Made by a program: the position numbers and the translations under genes. 64,000 bases of DNA from Lunularia cruciata. Lineage: Eukaryota; Streptophyta; Marchantiopsida; Lunulariales; Lunulariaceae. The stretch is from the NCBI GenBank assembly GCA_948567375.1, contig OX419757.1, forward strand, positions 41,664,001 through 41,728,000, read 5' to 3'. Positions 1-11,426 of the stretch are shown piece by piece. The notes under the pieces are model-generated. The model saw nothing but the letters and a program-made list of their open reading frames with translations. It was not told the origin of the DNA and ran no database searches. Positions within the stretch are counted from its first letter, which is position 1. Each line of letters opens with the position of its first letter.

Positions 1-780
1 ATCCACATACTAGTTTTCAACCCTTGCTTAATTACATCAAACTTTGGACACCTGTAGATGTTGTATGGTGAAGATATTGATTTTGAAATTACCTTTGGTT
101 CACAATAGTTCAAATAAAATGTATGGGATGATCCTTTTTGCTCCTCGTATTCGTTTCAAAATATAGCTATACTTGGGTTGATAATCCTCTTATGTTCTAG
201 GATAACTTCTCAGAATGAAAGTAAGTTCTTACACAAAAAATTAGTCCATTTTTGTCACATTAAAGTAGTTTATGTGTACATTTGTCTCTCTCTATACCTC
301 ATGTCATGTGCATAATCTCTTTGTGATGAGTTTTACTTTGCAATAAGACCATGTCATGGGTGTTTTTAATCATTCACCATGGCTATAAATCAACATGATA
401 GATACATATGAGCATGATGGAAATTTTGAGGTTAGTATATATTTGTGTTGAATGTTCTTTACACTTTAAGATATTTTATGTTGAGCATGAAGAACAAACT
501 TACCTATAGAACTTACTTACATACCCTACTTCCACCTCATTTGGCAATGCCCTCAACTCTCTCTTTCTCTCTCTCTCTTTCATGTTTGAAGTCCCTTGTT
601 GTCCCTTCATGTTTGAACTCCCTTGTTGTTTAATATTAGACATGATCCAGCCTCTTTTTTATAGCTGGTTATTTAAGGAAACTTGCCTAAAATAAATATT
701 TTAGCTTAACTACATTAACCATGGCAGATTTTTTGTTACCATAGCATGAACTTATCATTCATTGCAAAAAATTGAGAAAT
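1..780. other. AT-rich spacer, no recognisable feature
   Basis: No frame shows family similarity or sustained coding character. There are short pyrimidine-rich runs around 555-585. It ends where recognisable hAT-like coding similarity begins. Confidence 0.5.
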
Positions 781-2313
781 ATTGACTTCCTATAGATGGT
801 GTGACTCCAAAAAAGGATTCACATGCTTGCAACCACATCCTACAAAATGATGTCAATTTGGGTGTCAAGCACATTTCCATGGACCTCACCAGAAGTGGAG
901 TTTGTACTCTTCTATGTCATTTTTGTATATTGTTTGGTCATGAGCAGAAAAAATGTGCTAAAAGAAAACCTATTGGCAATGTCTATTCTTTGTCAACCTA
1001 TTTCATTACAACAATATTTTTAACCATCAAGAATAATGGCACATCAAAAAATGTGCTAATATCAAATGTTGGAGATAGCAATAGTAATTAATCATTCTTT
1101 GTTGTTGTCATACCATTTTGGAGCATTTCCAAGGCTTGTTTTGATTACAATACTACAAGTGAACATCAAATAGTATTTGATATTTTTTACATCAAAATTA
1201 GAGAGATGATGTACAAATCAGAAGTTGAAAGAGAAATGGATAATGAAGAGGAATACACTCATGCAAATAGTGTTGCTGAATTGGTGGATATTTTGAGTAT
1301 AAGGTAGGAATACATTTTCAAGGAAAAGGCAAAAGTGTTGTCAGTATTCAAGCACATCAAGCTTGAGATGATAGTGAGAATGCATTGTATACTACCAACC
1401 TTGCCAAAACCAAATCCTAATTTTTCAAGCTTGTAATTTGATACATAGCCGATGATGCATCTTTTAGAATGACCACAAACCTTGTTGTTGTAACCTATCA
1501 AAAATTGGCAATTGTGTGTTTGAAATCTTGTTTGGAGAGCTTGGTATATGGTTACGTTTGCATTGTTTGCACAGTCAATTTGCAAAAATAATTGATATCT
1601 TAAAATGCTCTTGGGCTTTCTCCCTACCTTTTAACTATGCTACTCACAATAGCATGTCATAAATGGATCTAAAAATTAGTATTTTTGTTGCCAATAACAC
1701 CAAAAAACTCTACAATTTTCATTTGATTGTGTTACCAATGCAAGAGAAATGCACAAGACAAGTAGTGTTTGAAATGGTAACCAAATTGCTCAATTTTATT
1801 TCTTATGATTGAAAGATTAAATTGCTTGGTCTATCTTCCAATGGTGCTTGAAACATGACACGTTGCTTCACTGTTGTTGTTACTAGAATCTCTAATGAAA
1901 GTGTGGGAAAATTGATATGAGTATGGTATGGGGTGCATCAGCTTGATCTAGTCATGGAGCACATTATGATTTTGTTTTATCAAGGAACACTTCTTCATTG
2001 AGATGACCACATTTATTATGTACTTGATATGCCAACAGAATATAATTGCCTTGATGTGTTGTACATGTCTTTGTGTCATTAATTGATGGGTGTCAATAGA
2101 TAAAGTAATAACTTGGTTCAAGAAGAAGGTAGTGGATTTGTTGAAGCATATCCAAGATAAATAGCCACAAGTACTCCATTAAATGTTTGGTGGCTTTACA
2201 TGCAGGCAATGGATTTCTTCACCGCACACAGTGCCAAAATGTTTTAAAAGATTTAGCAATTGATAACAACAATTTTACAACCATCATACTGAACTGCAAC
2301 CTTTACTACAAGT

Positions 2314-2976
2314 TGTAATACTCCGAGAGGGATGATCCGCTCTCTTGGATGACAACACTTGCTCTAATACCATTGTAATACTTGGAGGATAGGAGACCTA
2401 AAGAGACATGCACCATGAGAAACACACACTTTCACAGTCAAACTCCTATGCCCCAAAGGAGCACCTTCTCTTTATTATATTGACAAAGAGGATCTACTCC
2501 AAGGAAGCTCCACCATACGATTAGGCACACAGATAGGTGACATGTCAGCAAGCTCCACCCTTGGATTACTTACTTGGATGGGTGACATGTCAGTTTTGGT
2601 TCTATCTAGTTGGTCAAATAAGCTTTGACCGGAGGGAATCTTTAAGGAATCTTCCTGTAGGAAGCTCAAAACCACGTAGGTGAGGTACCATTGAAAAGCT
2701 CTAGATTAGACAAACCAAGGAGGAGGGAATTCTAGCCTTTCCTTTGACGGGGGGGGGGGGTGGAATCTGCACATTTTCAAGGCCTAATTAATCCGTTTAG
2801 GCCTCTGAAATTGCCTTCAAATATTTTAGGTATATTTCAGTTCCTACTCTATTAGTAGAAGTCCCCTTTTGGTGATACTTCTATCTGATCTATTTTGACC
2901 ATTATGTATAACATCATTCTAGATGTCACCAAACAAAATTTCACATCTAGATCATTGGCTAGCTCTTGGTATTACA
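2314..2976 (-). mobile_element. Collapsed LTR-retrotransposon (one full LTR plus PBS stub)
   Basis: The full right-hand LTR is 2374-2976 and starts TGTAATAC and ends GTATTACA, the same family as the LTRs at 7263 and 13095. To its left lies only about 60 bp of internal sequence. The outermost bases at 2314 again read TGTAATACTCCGAG, the start of a left LTR. Five-base target duplications CAAGT flank the whole (2309-2313 and 2977-2981). So both original ends survive and nearly the whole left LTR and coding region are deleted. It lies inside the hAT pseudogene, whose similarity resumes on the far side, so it inserted after the hAT copy. Confidence 0.85.
2361..2372 (-). other. Primer-binding site, initiator-Met tRNA type
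   Basis: On the minus strand this reads TGGTATTAGAGC, one change from the common plant TGGTATCAGAGC primer site, and it is one base from the LTR edge at 2374. It fixes the element's direction as minus. Confidence 0.75.
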
Positions 2977-3710
2977 CAAGTGTATCTTGAAGAAATAGGC
3001 AGTAAAGGTCCATTGATGAAGGAGGTTATACAAGAACTTGATACTAAACTGTATGTAATCAATTAAGGCTATCCAGTCTCAATGGAAAATGTTCAAGAGT
3101 TTGTTTCAGGATTGGCTTCATGAGTCAAAAATGCCCTTAGTGATGCCAACCTAGACCATCATCACCAATCATTCATCAATATTGGAAGCGTCTTTATGGC
3201 TGTATGCAATCATATCAGTTCAATTGTTATATATCATGAAAAGCAAAAACTGTTTCCAATCCATCATATTTGTTACCTCCTATTTTGCTGTATGAGTTGG
3301 TATAGATAACTCTTGCCAAATTCCTTTGGAAGTCTCATAATCACACACCATGTCTTCAACACTGGTTCAGCTTGGAGCACATAAACACTATAATAGACGG
3401 ACATAAAATTCTCATCCGTGCATATTCTCATCCCTTGTAGCACTGAGTAAGTGTTTAAATCTACTATTGACCAAATTAGAGCCACATACTTATTTGAGGT
3501 TGCTTGGGATCTATTGCGTGCATGTTATCTAGACTTGTATGATTTTTGTGGTGGCTTTGCAACTATATTTGTAAAAATAGCAACCATGAAGTCTTTTCTT
3601 TTATGCTAAGATGGGAGAAGGGTGAGTTTCAAAAGTTGCTCTCTGATTCTGGTCTTGAAGGCATTATGCAATCCAAACAATACTTCAAATTGCAACAAAA
3701 AAAAATTTAT

Positions 3711-5049
3711 TAACTATCTATACCAAATACTTCCATGTTATGATTGCTAAAACAGTACTTAAATATATTTGATTTTTTCAACTATATTAGGCTATTTTAT
3801 GAAGTACAGTCACTTCACTTAAATAACAAGGTTTACATATGATAGTCCTCTATTATAGTGGGTATTCATATCCATCAAGAAATTTTCATCAAGATTATCT
3901 AAATTCATTTGCAAATATCCTATATGTATAGGTTCCAACCAACAAGTAGTTTGTGTGCCATCCTCATGTTGGATTGCACTAAATTACAATTGCATTAATT
4001 GGCTTGAGAAGCATACAACATTGATAATAATGCCATAGAAGTGATTTGTTAGTAATTGTCTATCTAGCCACTTCTCTACATTGGATATCTCTCCTGCCAT
4101 GCTCACATTTTATTATTAATAGTGCATATTTAGTCACTTTGCAACACATTGAAGTTTTGGGCCTTCATTGAAAAGCAGTTGTAGTAAGCACATCTAGCAT
4201 GGCTAGGGTCATCCCTCTCCACTTACATGACATACTATTGGAGGACCTCTACCACTTTGCAATGCCCTAAGGTCTTAGGTCTTCATTGACAAGCAATTGT
4301 AGTAGGTTCACCTAGCATGACTAGGGTCCTCCCTCCCCACTTACTTGACATACCATTGGAGGACCTCTACAACACAGTTCAGGAGTAGACTAACCTCTCC
4401 TTATTATCTTAAGTTACTGTTGTTTGTGAATTTTTTCCCCTATGGTACCTTTGGTCCCAATTTTTGTATCTTTCTTGGCTGCTTGGATTCTTTTTTGTCC
4501 TTTTGCACTTGGTTGTACCTTGTACTCCTTTTTCCTATTCTTTGGGGTACTATATATACACTTTACTAGGCTTTCCAAAATCAAAGGTGTAAGAAGTCTC
4601 CAACCATATAAGAACCACATGTAGATCCTTATCATGCCATGTATACTGGCCAAGCCTAATGTCAAGCTACCATGCTTCTGCATTATATTCATAGGAATCA
4701 CATGGATGGATGCTATAAATGCCACTATTGCACTCAAAATTGATAAGAATAAAAAAATATCTCCTACAATTATAGAAGTTTGGGTATGCTAGGCTCTTCA
4801 TGCATGCTCCGTGCATGGGCAGCAATGGTATGAGCAGAATTAATTTTATAGCAATACTGATAAATAAGAAAAATGAATTCCTTTTTTATGGGTTAGTAGG
4901 CTGAGAACTTTCAGTGGCGTATTTTCTATGTATCCCAAAGGAGGTTCTAAAGAGTGCTATGAAGGATGTAATTGCCACTAGAGTTGCAATCATTGTGTGG
5001 TGCTTCTTGCATTGATCAAGCTGCTTTGTACTTACTATGGAGTTTATCT
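3711..5049. other. Spacer without recognisable genes
   Basis: AT-rich sequence with stops in all frames apart from short chance frames. It holds the 118-bp tandem duplication annotated separately. Nothing else was recognised. Confidence 0.5.
4138..4373. repeat. Two-copy tandem duplication, unit 118 bp
   Basis: Copy one is 4138-4255 and copy two 4256-4373. Both contain CTTCATTGA, AGCAAT/AGTTGTAGTA, TAGCATG-CTAGGGTC and TTGGAGGACCTCTAC at the same spacing. The copies differ at roughly one base in six, so the duplication is not recent. No transposon ends are visible. Confidence 0.8.
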
Positions 5050-5363
5050 TGTTATTTTATGAGTGTTGATTGATGATAGATACAATTTCTAATTGATTGC
5101 TAAAGGGCAGGCCTTAAATCAAGACCCACTCAATCAAGAGTATATAGAAAAATGAAATTGACAAGACACACTCAATCAGGAATATTTAGGAAGATTAGAT
5201 TGACCAGTGACAATCACAATTGTGGGTGTATATATATATATGATGCTTGTAACTAGAGAGTTCAACCCAAGACTTAGCTCTATGCCAAGAAGTGAACCAT
5301 GTATATCCTTTTGAATAGATGATTTGCCAATGTCTGGATATCTAGGGACAATGATTTATAATA
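5050..5363 (+). repeat. 5' LTR of the copia element
   Basis: It shares with 15559-15891 the segments ATGAGTGTTGATTGA, a CCTTGAATCAAGACCCACTCA-like block, a (T/C)GTATAT region and AAGTGAACCA(C)AT. It begins TGTTATTTTATGAG. The right copy has an extra CTAACTATTC near its start and an AT-rich expansion in the middle. Confidence 0.65.
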
Positions 5364-5365
5364 AT

Positions 5366-5377
5366 TAGCATCAGAGC
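5366..5377 (+). other. Primer-binding site relic of the copia element
   Basis: TAGCATCAGAGC matches the initiator-Met primer site TGGTATCAGAGC at 10 of 12 positions and lies directly after the left LTR. It supports plus orientation. Confidence 0.6.
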
Positions 5378-5407
5378 AAAGTTTATCTTGAGATTCAGAA
5401 TGGCATG

Positions 5408-6290
5408 AATAATATCAATCTTAAATGCAAAGTATATAGAGGAGAAATTTGATGGGAAGAACAACTTTGAGTTGTGGAAGTTAAAAGTGAGTAACTTGCT
5501 CTTACAACAAGGGTTGTATAAGATGCTTGGTAAGGAACTTGAGGACAAGAGTGAAAATGAACAAGATTTTAGGTAAGGAATGTAAGAACAAGAGTGAAAA
5601 TGAGTGGGAGGTTGTTGATCTAAGAGCAATAAGCACAACTTTGTTAAATTTTGTTGATGAAATATTCTATAATGTAATCAAAAAGGAATTTGCACCAAAG
5701 CTATGTTCAAAATTGGAGAGTCTATATATGAAAAAATCCTTGAAAAATTTACTATACATGAAACAAGTTTGATACATTGCAATGAAGGAAGGCCAGAGCA
5801 GCATGGAGCATCTCAATATGCTCAACAAAATCATATGTCAGTTGATGAGTATAGAGATTACTATAGAAGAGGATAAGGCATTGTTGTTATTGAGTTCATT
5901 ACCTCATTTTATGAGCACCTAGTCACAACACTTTTGTATGGGAAAGATGATATTGATTTTGAGGAGGTCACTGCAACCTCACTATCAAATGAGATGCGTG
6001 CAAAACCCAACCAAGAAGATAAGAATCTAGGTGCTCTATTTATAGAGGTAGGACAATATATAGAGTTTAGTTCAACGGTAAATCTAGATCAAGTCTAGAC
6101 CTAAGGGCACCAAAGGCAAATGTTGGATGAACAAGATAGGTTATGCATTCAAGAAAGAATGTATGAGTTGGAAGCTTGAACCATATAGAGAAAAAAAGTC
6201 AATTTTCTAATCAAGTAAGTGTAGCATCTAGATCATCAAAATCATCTAGATCTCTAGACAACATTTTATGCATTACCTAGGATAAATATC
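5408..6290 (+). pseudogene. copia gag fragment
   Basis: Translation begins AKYIEEKFDGKNNFELWKLK, the hallmark start of plant copia Gag (DUF4219/UBN2 type). It continues with a short duplicated stretch (GKE...NKSENE appears twice, near 5530 and 5575) and KKEFAPKLCSKLESLYMKKS. A later stretch matches the 'MEHLNMLNKI' helix region. Frames shift several times. The CCHC knuckle is not clearly preserved. Position right after the primer site agrees with gag. Confidence 0.7.
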
Positions 6291-6790
6291 AATTTGAAGA
6301 GTATTAGCTACTCAATTTAGGTTGCTCTTACCACATGTGTCCAAAGAAGGATTGGTGTTACAAGTACAAACCACTAAATGGAAAATCTGTATTAATCAAA
6401 AATGATATGGCTTGTAAAGCAATAAGGATTGGTACAATATGCATTAAGATGTTTGATTGTGTTGTGAGTACCCTTGTTGTGTGGCATGTTCTTCAGTTGC
6501 AAAAGAACTTGTTATATCATTGGGTACCCTAGACTTAAGTGGCTAAAAGTGTGGGGCAGAAAATGGAACATTTAAGATATCAAAAGGAGTGTTGGTGGTG
6601 ATGAAGAGCCAAAAGGTAGGAAATATATATGAGTTATTTGGAGACACCATTACAGGTAGAGTAGCAATGATAAATTCTAAAGAAGAAGATCCCAAAGATC
6701 TCACTCAAATGTAGCACCTATGTTTGCATAAGATGAGTGAATGAGGTCTAAGTGAATTATCCAAGCAACAATTATTGAAGGGAGTGGATT
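6291..6790 (+). pseudogene. copia protease and GAG-pre-integrase fragment
   Basis: The translation CSYHMCPKKDW followed by NGKSVLIKNDMACKAIRIGT is the protease-associated segment of copia polyproteins. It is followed by LQKNLL and GVLVVMKSQKVG. Near 6700-6780, HLCLHKMSE-GLSELSKQQLLKG matches the H-x-R/K-LGHMSE-GL pattern of the GAG-pre-integrase region, with several substitutions and stops. Most of the integrase core that should follow is missing. Confidence 0.7.
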
Positions 6791-6899
6791 GGTTGGCCTA
6801 TATATTAGTCTTCATTTAGTGTGTTAAGATGCATATATAATGTACATATTCAACAAGAGTAAAGGACAAAATTAAATCCTAAATCTAGAAAATCTTTAT

Positions 6900-7262
6900 T
6901 CTTAAGATATGAGAAAGATGCAAAGGGATATTGATAGTGGGATCTAGTTAGACATTACCTTGTTCTGAGTAGGGATGTAATATTTGATGAGAGTGATATA
7001 ATGGAGAATGGAGAATGGTTATTACATTTGAAGAAAAGAAAAGAAAATTAAATCAAATGTTGTTAAGATAAAGATTGATGTCAAAAGGAAACACTCTGCA
7101 CCTCATGTAGATTTCGTAAGTGATATACCAAAAGAAGAAAGTCCAAAAGTTATGCATGAATGTAGGAGATGTGTGAGCTATGAGCATTCATTTGTAGTCT
7201 ATGCTTTTCTTATGGAAAATGGTGAGCCTTCTTCATATGAGGAGGCCATGCAAGATCAAGAG
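6900..7262 (+). pseudogene. copia integrase C-terminus and start of RT, left of nested element
   Basis: The stretch KGY--WDLVRHYLVLSRDVIFDE is the 'KGYRLWDP...SRDVVFDE' end of copia integrase. At 7207-7262 the frame reads MENGEPSSYEEAMQDQE, the entry into the reverse transcriptase domain. The frame is cut by the Ty3 insertion at 7263 and resumes at 13839. The integrase DDE core lies neither here nor beyond the insertion, so it was deleted before or after insertion. Confidence 0.7.
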
Positions 7263-7968
7263 TGTAATACTCCGAGGACAAGAGAAGAGAGAAAACACAG
7301 ATTGCACACTCAAACAATCGATGCCCCAAGGGAGCACCTTCTCTTTATTATATAGACAAAGAGGATCTCCGCCAAGGAAGCTCCACCATAGGATTAGGGA
7401 CACAGATAGGTGACATGTCAGCAAGCTCCACCCTTGGATTACTTACTTGGATGGGTGACATGTCTGGTCTAGGTCCTATCTGGTTGGTCAAACAAGCTTT
7501 GACTGGAGGGAATCTTTTAGGGAATCTTCCTGTAGGAATCTCAGAATCACGTGAGTAAGGTACCATTGGAAAGCTCTCAACAAGACAAAGTTGGGGGGGA
7601 TTGGCGCAATTTCGAGACCTAATTCATCCGTTTAGGCCTCCAAAATTGCCTTCAAAGTTTTGAGGCATATTTTGGTTCCTACTCTATTAGTAGAAGTCCC
7701 CTTTTGGTGATACCTCTTTCTGATCTATTTAGTCCATCATGTGTAACATCCTTCCAGATGTTACCAAACCAATTCTCACCTTTAAATCATATGTCTAGCT
7801 ATTGGTTCTAAGGTTCTCAAGTCTATTTTGGTTTCTGCCCTATTAGTAGAAGTACTCTTTTGGTGATACTTCTATCTTATCTATTTTGACCATCATGTAT
7901 AATATCATTCTAGATGTTACCAAACCAAATTTCACATCCAGATCATATGGCTAGCTCTTGGTATTACA
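7263..7968 (-). repeat. 3' LTR of the first Ty3 element
   Basis: Begins TGTAATAC and ends GTATTACA (706 bp), an eight-base inverted pair. It aligns along its length with 13095-13833. It differs by point changes and lacks about 33 bp, mostly where the right LTR has a G-rich block near 13430-13470. Confidence 0.93.
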
Positions 7969-7974
7969 GACCTC

Positions 7975-8640
7975 CCGCCTTTTAAGACGCAATGTCCTCG
8001 TTGTGCAATTGTTGCTCAAATGCTTGCACCAACACCGGTGCATGTGCCAAATTGGCAGCGGGCTTGCAGGTAGCTTCATACAGGGGGTAACCTTTCCATT
8101 GTACTAGATAGTCCACCCGTGTGCGGCGAGTACCACGCATGCGTTTTTGTAGAATCTGCTCCACTTCATATTCCTCTATGCCATCAATGAGTGTCGAACA
8201 AGGTCAAATGTCTGGTGTGGAATGACCTTGGCCTAATCGGGGAGCATATCTGCGTAGTAGGGAGACATGGAACACTGGATGGATCTTCATGTGTGGTGGT
8301 AGCTCAAGGTGATAGGCCACAGCACCGATGCGACGAAGAATCGAGAAAGGCCCAATAAAACGAGGTCTGAGCTTACAAGGTCCAACTAATGTGAGGTTGG
8401 TTGTCAAGCCATACTTGATCCCCAACATTGAACTCCATGTGCCGCCGGTGTGCATCAGCATACTGCTTTTGTCGATTTTGCATAATTTGTAATCTGTGCT
8501 TGGCGCTCTCCACACTTTGTTGGATTCTAGAAACAAATGTGTTGATTGCATCGACCTTGGTAGCCACTGGACGGATCTTCATCAAGCTAGAAGGTGTGAA
8601 GGGATGCTCACCATACATGAGGAAAAACGGAGTGACCTAG
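7975..8640 (-). pseudogene. Integrase C-terminus and chromodomain of the first Ty3 element
   Basis: The last part of the polyprotein. Around 8204-8618 is the integrase C-terminal region, with a long [17 protein letters not shown] block and [12 protein letters not shown], diagnostic of Ty3 Pol. Below it (7982-8190) the frame reads VEYLVQWKGYP-like (VDYLVQWKGYPLYEAT) followed by an acidic/hydrophobic tail, a chromodomain. In related elements this domain is thought to guide integration by binding modified histones. The aromatic cage is only partly visible; the usual W of the 'ATWEP' segment is C here. A frameshift separates the two blocks from the upstream integrase. Confidence 0.88.
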
Positions 8641-10010
8641 GTAGATGCATTCACAGAATTGTTGTAAGCAAATTCCACCAACGGAAGTAGGGTGTCCCAC
8701 CTCTCTTGCTCTTCTAAGGTGAAGCCACGTAACATGTCTTCAATCGTGCAATTAGCCCACTCTATTTGGCCATCTGTTTGTGGGTGGTAAGTTGTAGACA
8801 TGGCCAACTTGGTTTTGAAGAAACCAAAGAGTGTTTGCCAAAACAAACTGGTAAATTGGGTGCCTCTATCGGTGATGAGTATTCTAGACAAACCATGGTG
8901 AGCAAAGACTGCATCTAAGTATAATTGAGCTAGTTGTGGAGCGGTCACTTCCTTGGTGGTAGAGCGTACATGAATCATTTTCTTGAGCCGGTCCACAAAG
9001 ACCACAATGGAGTCAAACCCTGAGGTGGTCTTGGGTAATTCACAGACGAGATCCATACTCACTTGTTCCCAATGTTGGGTAGGAGTGGGGGGAGGTTGAA
9101 GGAGCCTTGCAGGAGCTTGATTAGAAGCTTTGTTCTGTTGAAAAAGTAGGCAACTATGCACATAGTCCATCACATCGTGGCTCATCTTGGGCCAATAGTA
9201 ATGGCGCTTGACTGCATCCAAGGTCTTGTCCACTCCGACATGAGTTGCAATGGCTGAATCATGACATTTTTCCAAAATGGTGGTGCGTAATTCTGGGACA
9301 TTTGGGATCCATAATCTTCCATCCCAAAAGGTGAGTCCTTGGGTGCTGGTGACACCTTTGGATGATTGTGCTTCTACAATCTGTGGATCAGTTTTTGTAG
9401 CAGCCAGAATCTCTTGCCAGCATTCAGGGTTAATCTTAACCTCTGCCACCAAGTTGTTGGCCATTGGCATGCAGGTGAATGCATCTGCAAGTTGCTTCTT
9501 ACCTTCCACGTAGGTGATTGTCATGTTGAAGCATTGTCGCCACTCTGCCCACCAAATTTGGCGACAAGATAGATCCTTCTGCGTCTCGAGGTAGACTAGA
9601 GGTTTGTGGTCTGTCTCTACTACAAATGCCTTCTCGCCCAGGTAGTGCTTCAAATGCTTGGTTGCTAGAATGATGGCTAGCTCTTCTTGTTCTGTGGTGT
9701 GGTAGTTGCGTTCTGCCGATAACAACTTTTGAGAGAAATATGCAATTGGATGCCATCCGTCATGCCACTCTTCTTGTAGGACTGCTCCTATTGCTACGCC
9801 TGATGCATTTGTAGCCAACTTGATTGGACGTTTTGGGTCATACCACTTCAAGATTGGTGCATGTAGCAAGGTGGCCTTCAATTCTTGAAAGGCCAACTCT
9901 TGTGCAGTTCCCCATGTCCACTTCTTCCCCTTGCCAAGTAGTGTCATTAAAGGCTGTGCAACCTTAGAAAAGTCCTTGACAAATCTACGGTAGAATCCCG
10001 TCAACCCCAA
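8637..10010 (-). pseudogene. RNase H and integrase of the first Ty3 element
   Basis: A single open stretch of 457 codons. It starts in the RT thumb/connection (GLTGFYRRFVKDFS), passes through RNase H (NASGVAIGAVLQEEW, TDHKPLVYLETQKDLS) and the HHCC zinc region, and into the catalytic core. The zinc region reads HDSAIATHVGVDKT...CLLFQQNKA, where the last cysteine of the usual CxxC is F. Core residues are visible in MDLVCELP, ITDRGTQFTS and YHPQTDGQIEWANC, so the D, D and E positions are retained. The length without a stop points to a fairly recent loss of function. Confidence 0.92.
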
Positions 10011-10940
10011 GAAGCTCTTAAGTTGAGTCTGATCTTTTGGGGCACTCTATTTTTGAATGACCTCTATTTTATCTGTCAATACTTGAATGCCCTCTGCACT
10101 TACTCTATGCCCCAAGTAGTCTACTTCAGACTGCCAAACTCGCACTTTGAGATTTTGGCGTACAACTGATTTTGTCTTAGAATCTGGAAGACCTCTCGTA
10201 GATGTTGTTTGTGTTCTATCATTGTGCTACTGTATACTAAGATATCATCCAAGAAGATGATAATAGACTTATCCAAGTATGGACAAAATATGTCATTCAT
10301 TAGACTCATGAAAGTGGCAGGTGCATTTGTGAGGCCAAAAGGCATCACAAGATACTCAAAGTGGCCATACCTAGTTCAAAAGGTAATTTTGTACACATCC
10401 TCCTCTGCAATTCGGTTTTGATTGTAACCACTCCGCAAGTTCAATTTGGTGAAGTATCTCACTCCATGGAGTTGATCAAACAAGTCATCCATGCAAGGTA
10501 AGGGGTATTTGTTCTTCACAGTTTGCTGATTGAGACCCCGATAGTCAATGCACATGCGCATTGTACCATCCTTCTTCTTCACAAACAAGACAAGGGCCCC
10601 ATATGGTGATATGCTAGGTTGGATGAACCCTTTTTGCAGCATCTCTCCAATTTGAGTCTTACACTCCTCCGATTCATGAGGTGATAGGCGATATGGGGCC
10701 TTACAAGGAGGCGTCTTCCCCGGAAGTGTCTCAATTTTGTGATCTACTCGCCTTTTGGTGGTAATCTTGAGGGTAGATCATCGGGAAAGACATCTTGAAA
10801 CTCATCCACCACATCCTTTGATTTCTCAAGAATTTGTCCATCGAGTTGTGCACTCTTGTCTTCTCTTATTAGACCCATAAAACATCTATCGGTCTTACAG
10901 ATAGTTGCCATCCCTACAACATATAGAGGCATTTTTGCCT
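10011..10940 (-). pseudogene. Reverse transcriptase of the first Ty3 element
   Basis: Fragments on the minus strand read [20 protein letters not shown] and [20 protein letters not shown] (fingers), a mutated [10 protein letters not shown] block, [19 protein letters not shown] and FLDDILVYS. The last is the FxDD form of the catalytic motif, so both aspartates survive. At least two frameshifts or stops interrupt it (near 10375 and 10030-10120). The 10744-10932 fragment ([11 protein letters not shown]-like [11 protein letters not shown] end) is the usual linker between protease and RT. Confidence 0.9.
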
Positions 10941-11039
10941 ATGTGATTTTTCTTTAACCCCAATGATTGACCATTGGTGGGTTCTCACTACTTTCTTCCT
11001 CCAATCAACCATAGGGTTGTATTGCTCCATCCATGGCAT

Positions 11040-11426
11040 ACCTAAAATTGCATCATAACAAGCTAACTATATCACTCGCCACTCAATTGCTTCCTGATAT
11101 TCTCCTACAGAGAGGGTTACCCGTCTAGGTAATGATTCAATCCTCTCTGTTTGCCCATTTGGTAACTCTACTTCTTCACTTCCATCTCTCTCTAGATCCA
11201 TTCCCAATCTTATTGCAACAGAGCGAGACAAGAAATTCTCTATTGCTCCCGGATCTATTAATACTCTCACTTGATTACCTTCTAGGATTCCATTCACGAC
11301 AATCAATTGTGATGTTGCCTTTCGGGATCTTTGCGCATTATTCTTCATCCTCCCCTCGCTTCTCTGCTTCCTTATTGAACCAGTAAGGCCGCAAGGTACA
11401 TTTACTGGCGACCTTTGTTTTCTCAA
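11040..11426 (-). pseudogene. Aspartic protease of the first Ty3 element
   Basis: The frame contains VRVLIDPGAIENFLSRSVA, which matches the Ty3 protease LIDSGATHNFIS block. The catalytic D-S/T-G is changed to D-P-G, expected to abolish activity. Downstream IEWRVI and AMLGMPWM-like residues agree with the family. It overlaps the end of the gag frame. Confidence 0.82.

Larger units (their letters stand above)
800..3710 (+). pseudogene. Decayed hAT-superfamily transposase
   Basis: Conceptual translation on the plus strand, moving between frames, follows the order of a plant hAT/ZMYM-type transposase (DUF4371 plus hAT C-terminal dimerisation region). Near 860-960 there is a Cys-Cys-His-rich stretch that could be a BED-like finger. 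Around 1785-1960 the frame reads like the family core, with LLGLSSNGA, an NMT(R)C stretch and VWYGVHQLDLV. Around 2190-2240 it reads WWLYMQAMDFFTAHSAKMF. After an LTR insertion it resumes and ends near 3590-3700 with LRWEKGEFQKLLSDSGLEG, the hATC dimerisation block. Stops and frameshifts occur throughout, so it cannot be translated. Family assignment rests on remembered motif order; terminal inverted repeats were not located. Confidence 0.65.

Noticed and set aside
4414-4737. 107-codon minus-strand frame
   Set aside because: Overlaps two plus-strand frames of similar length, no family; typical of AT-rich chance frames.
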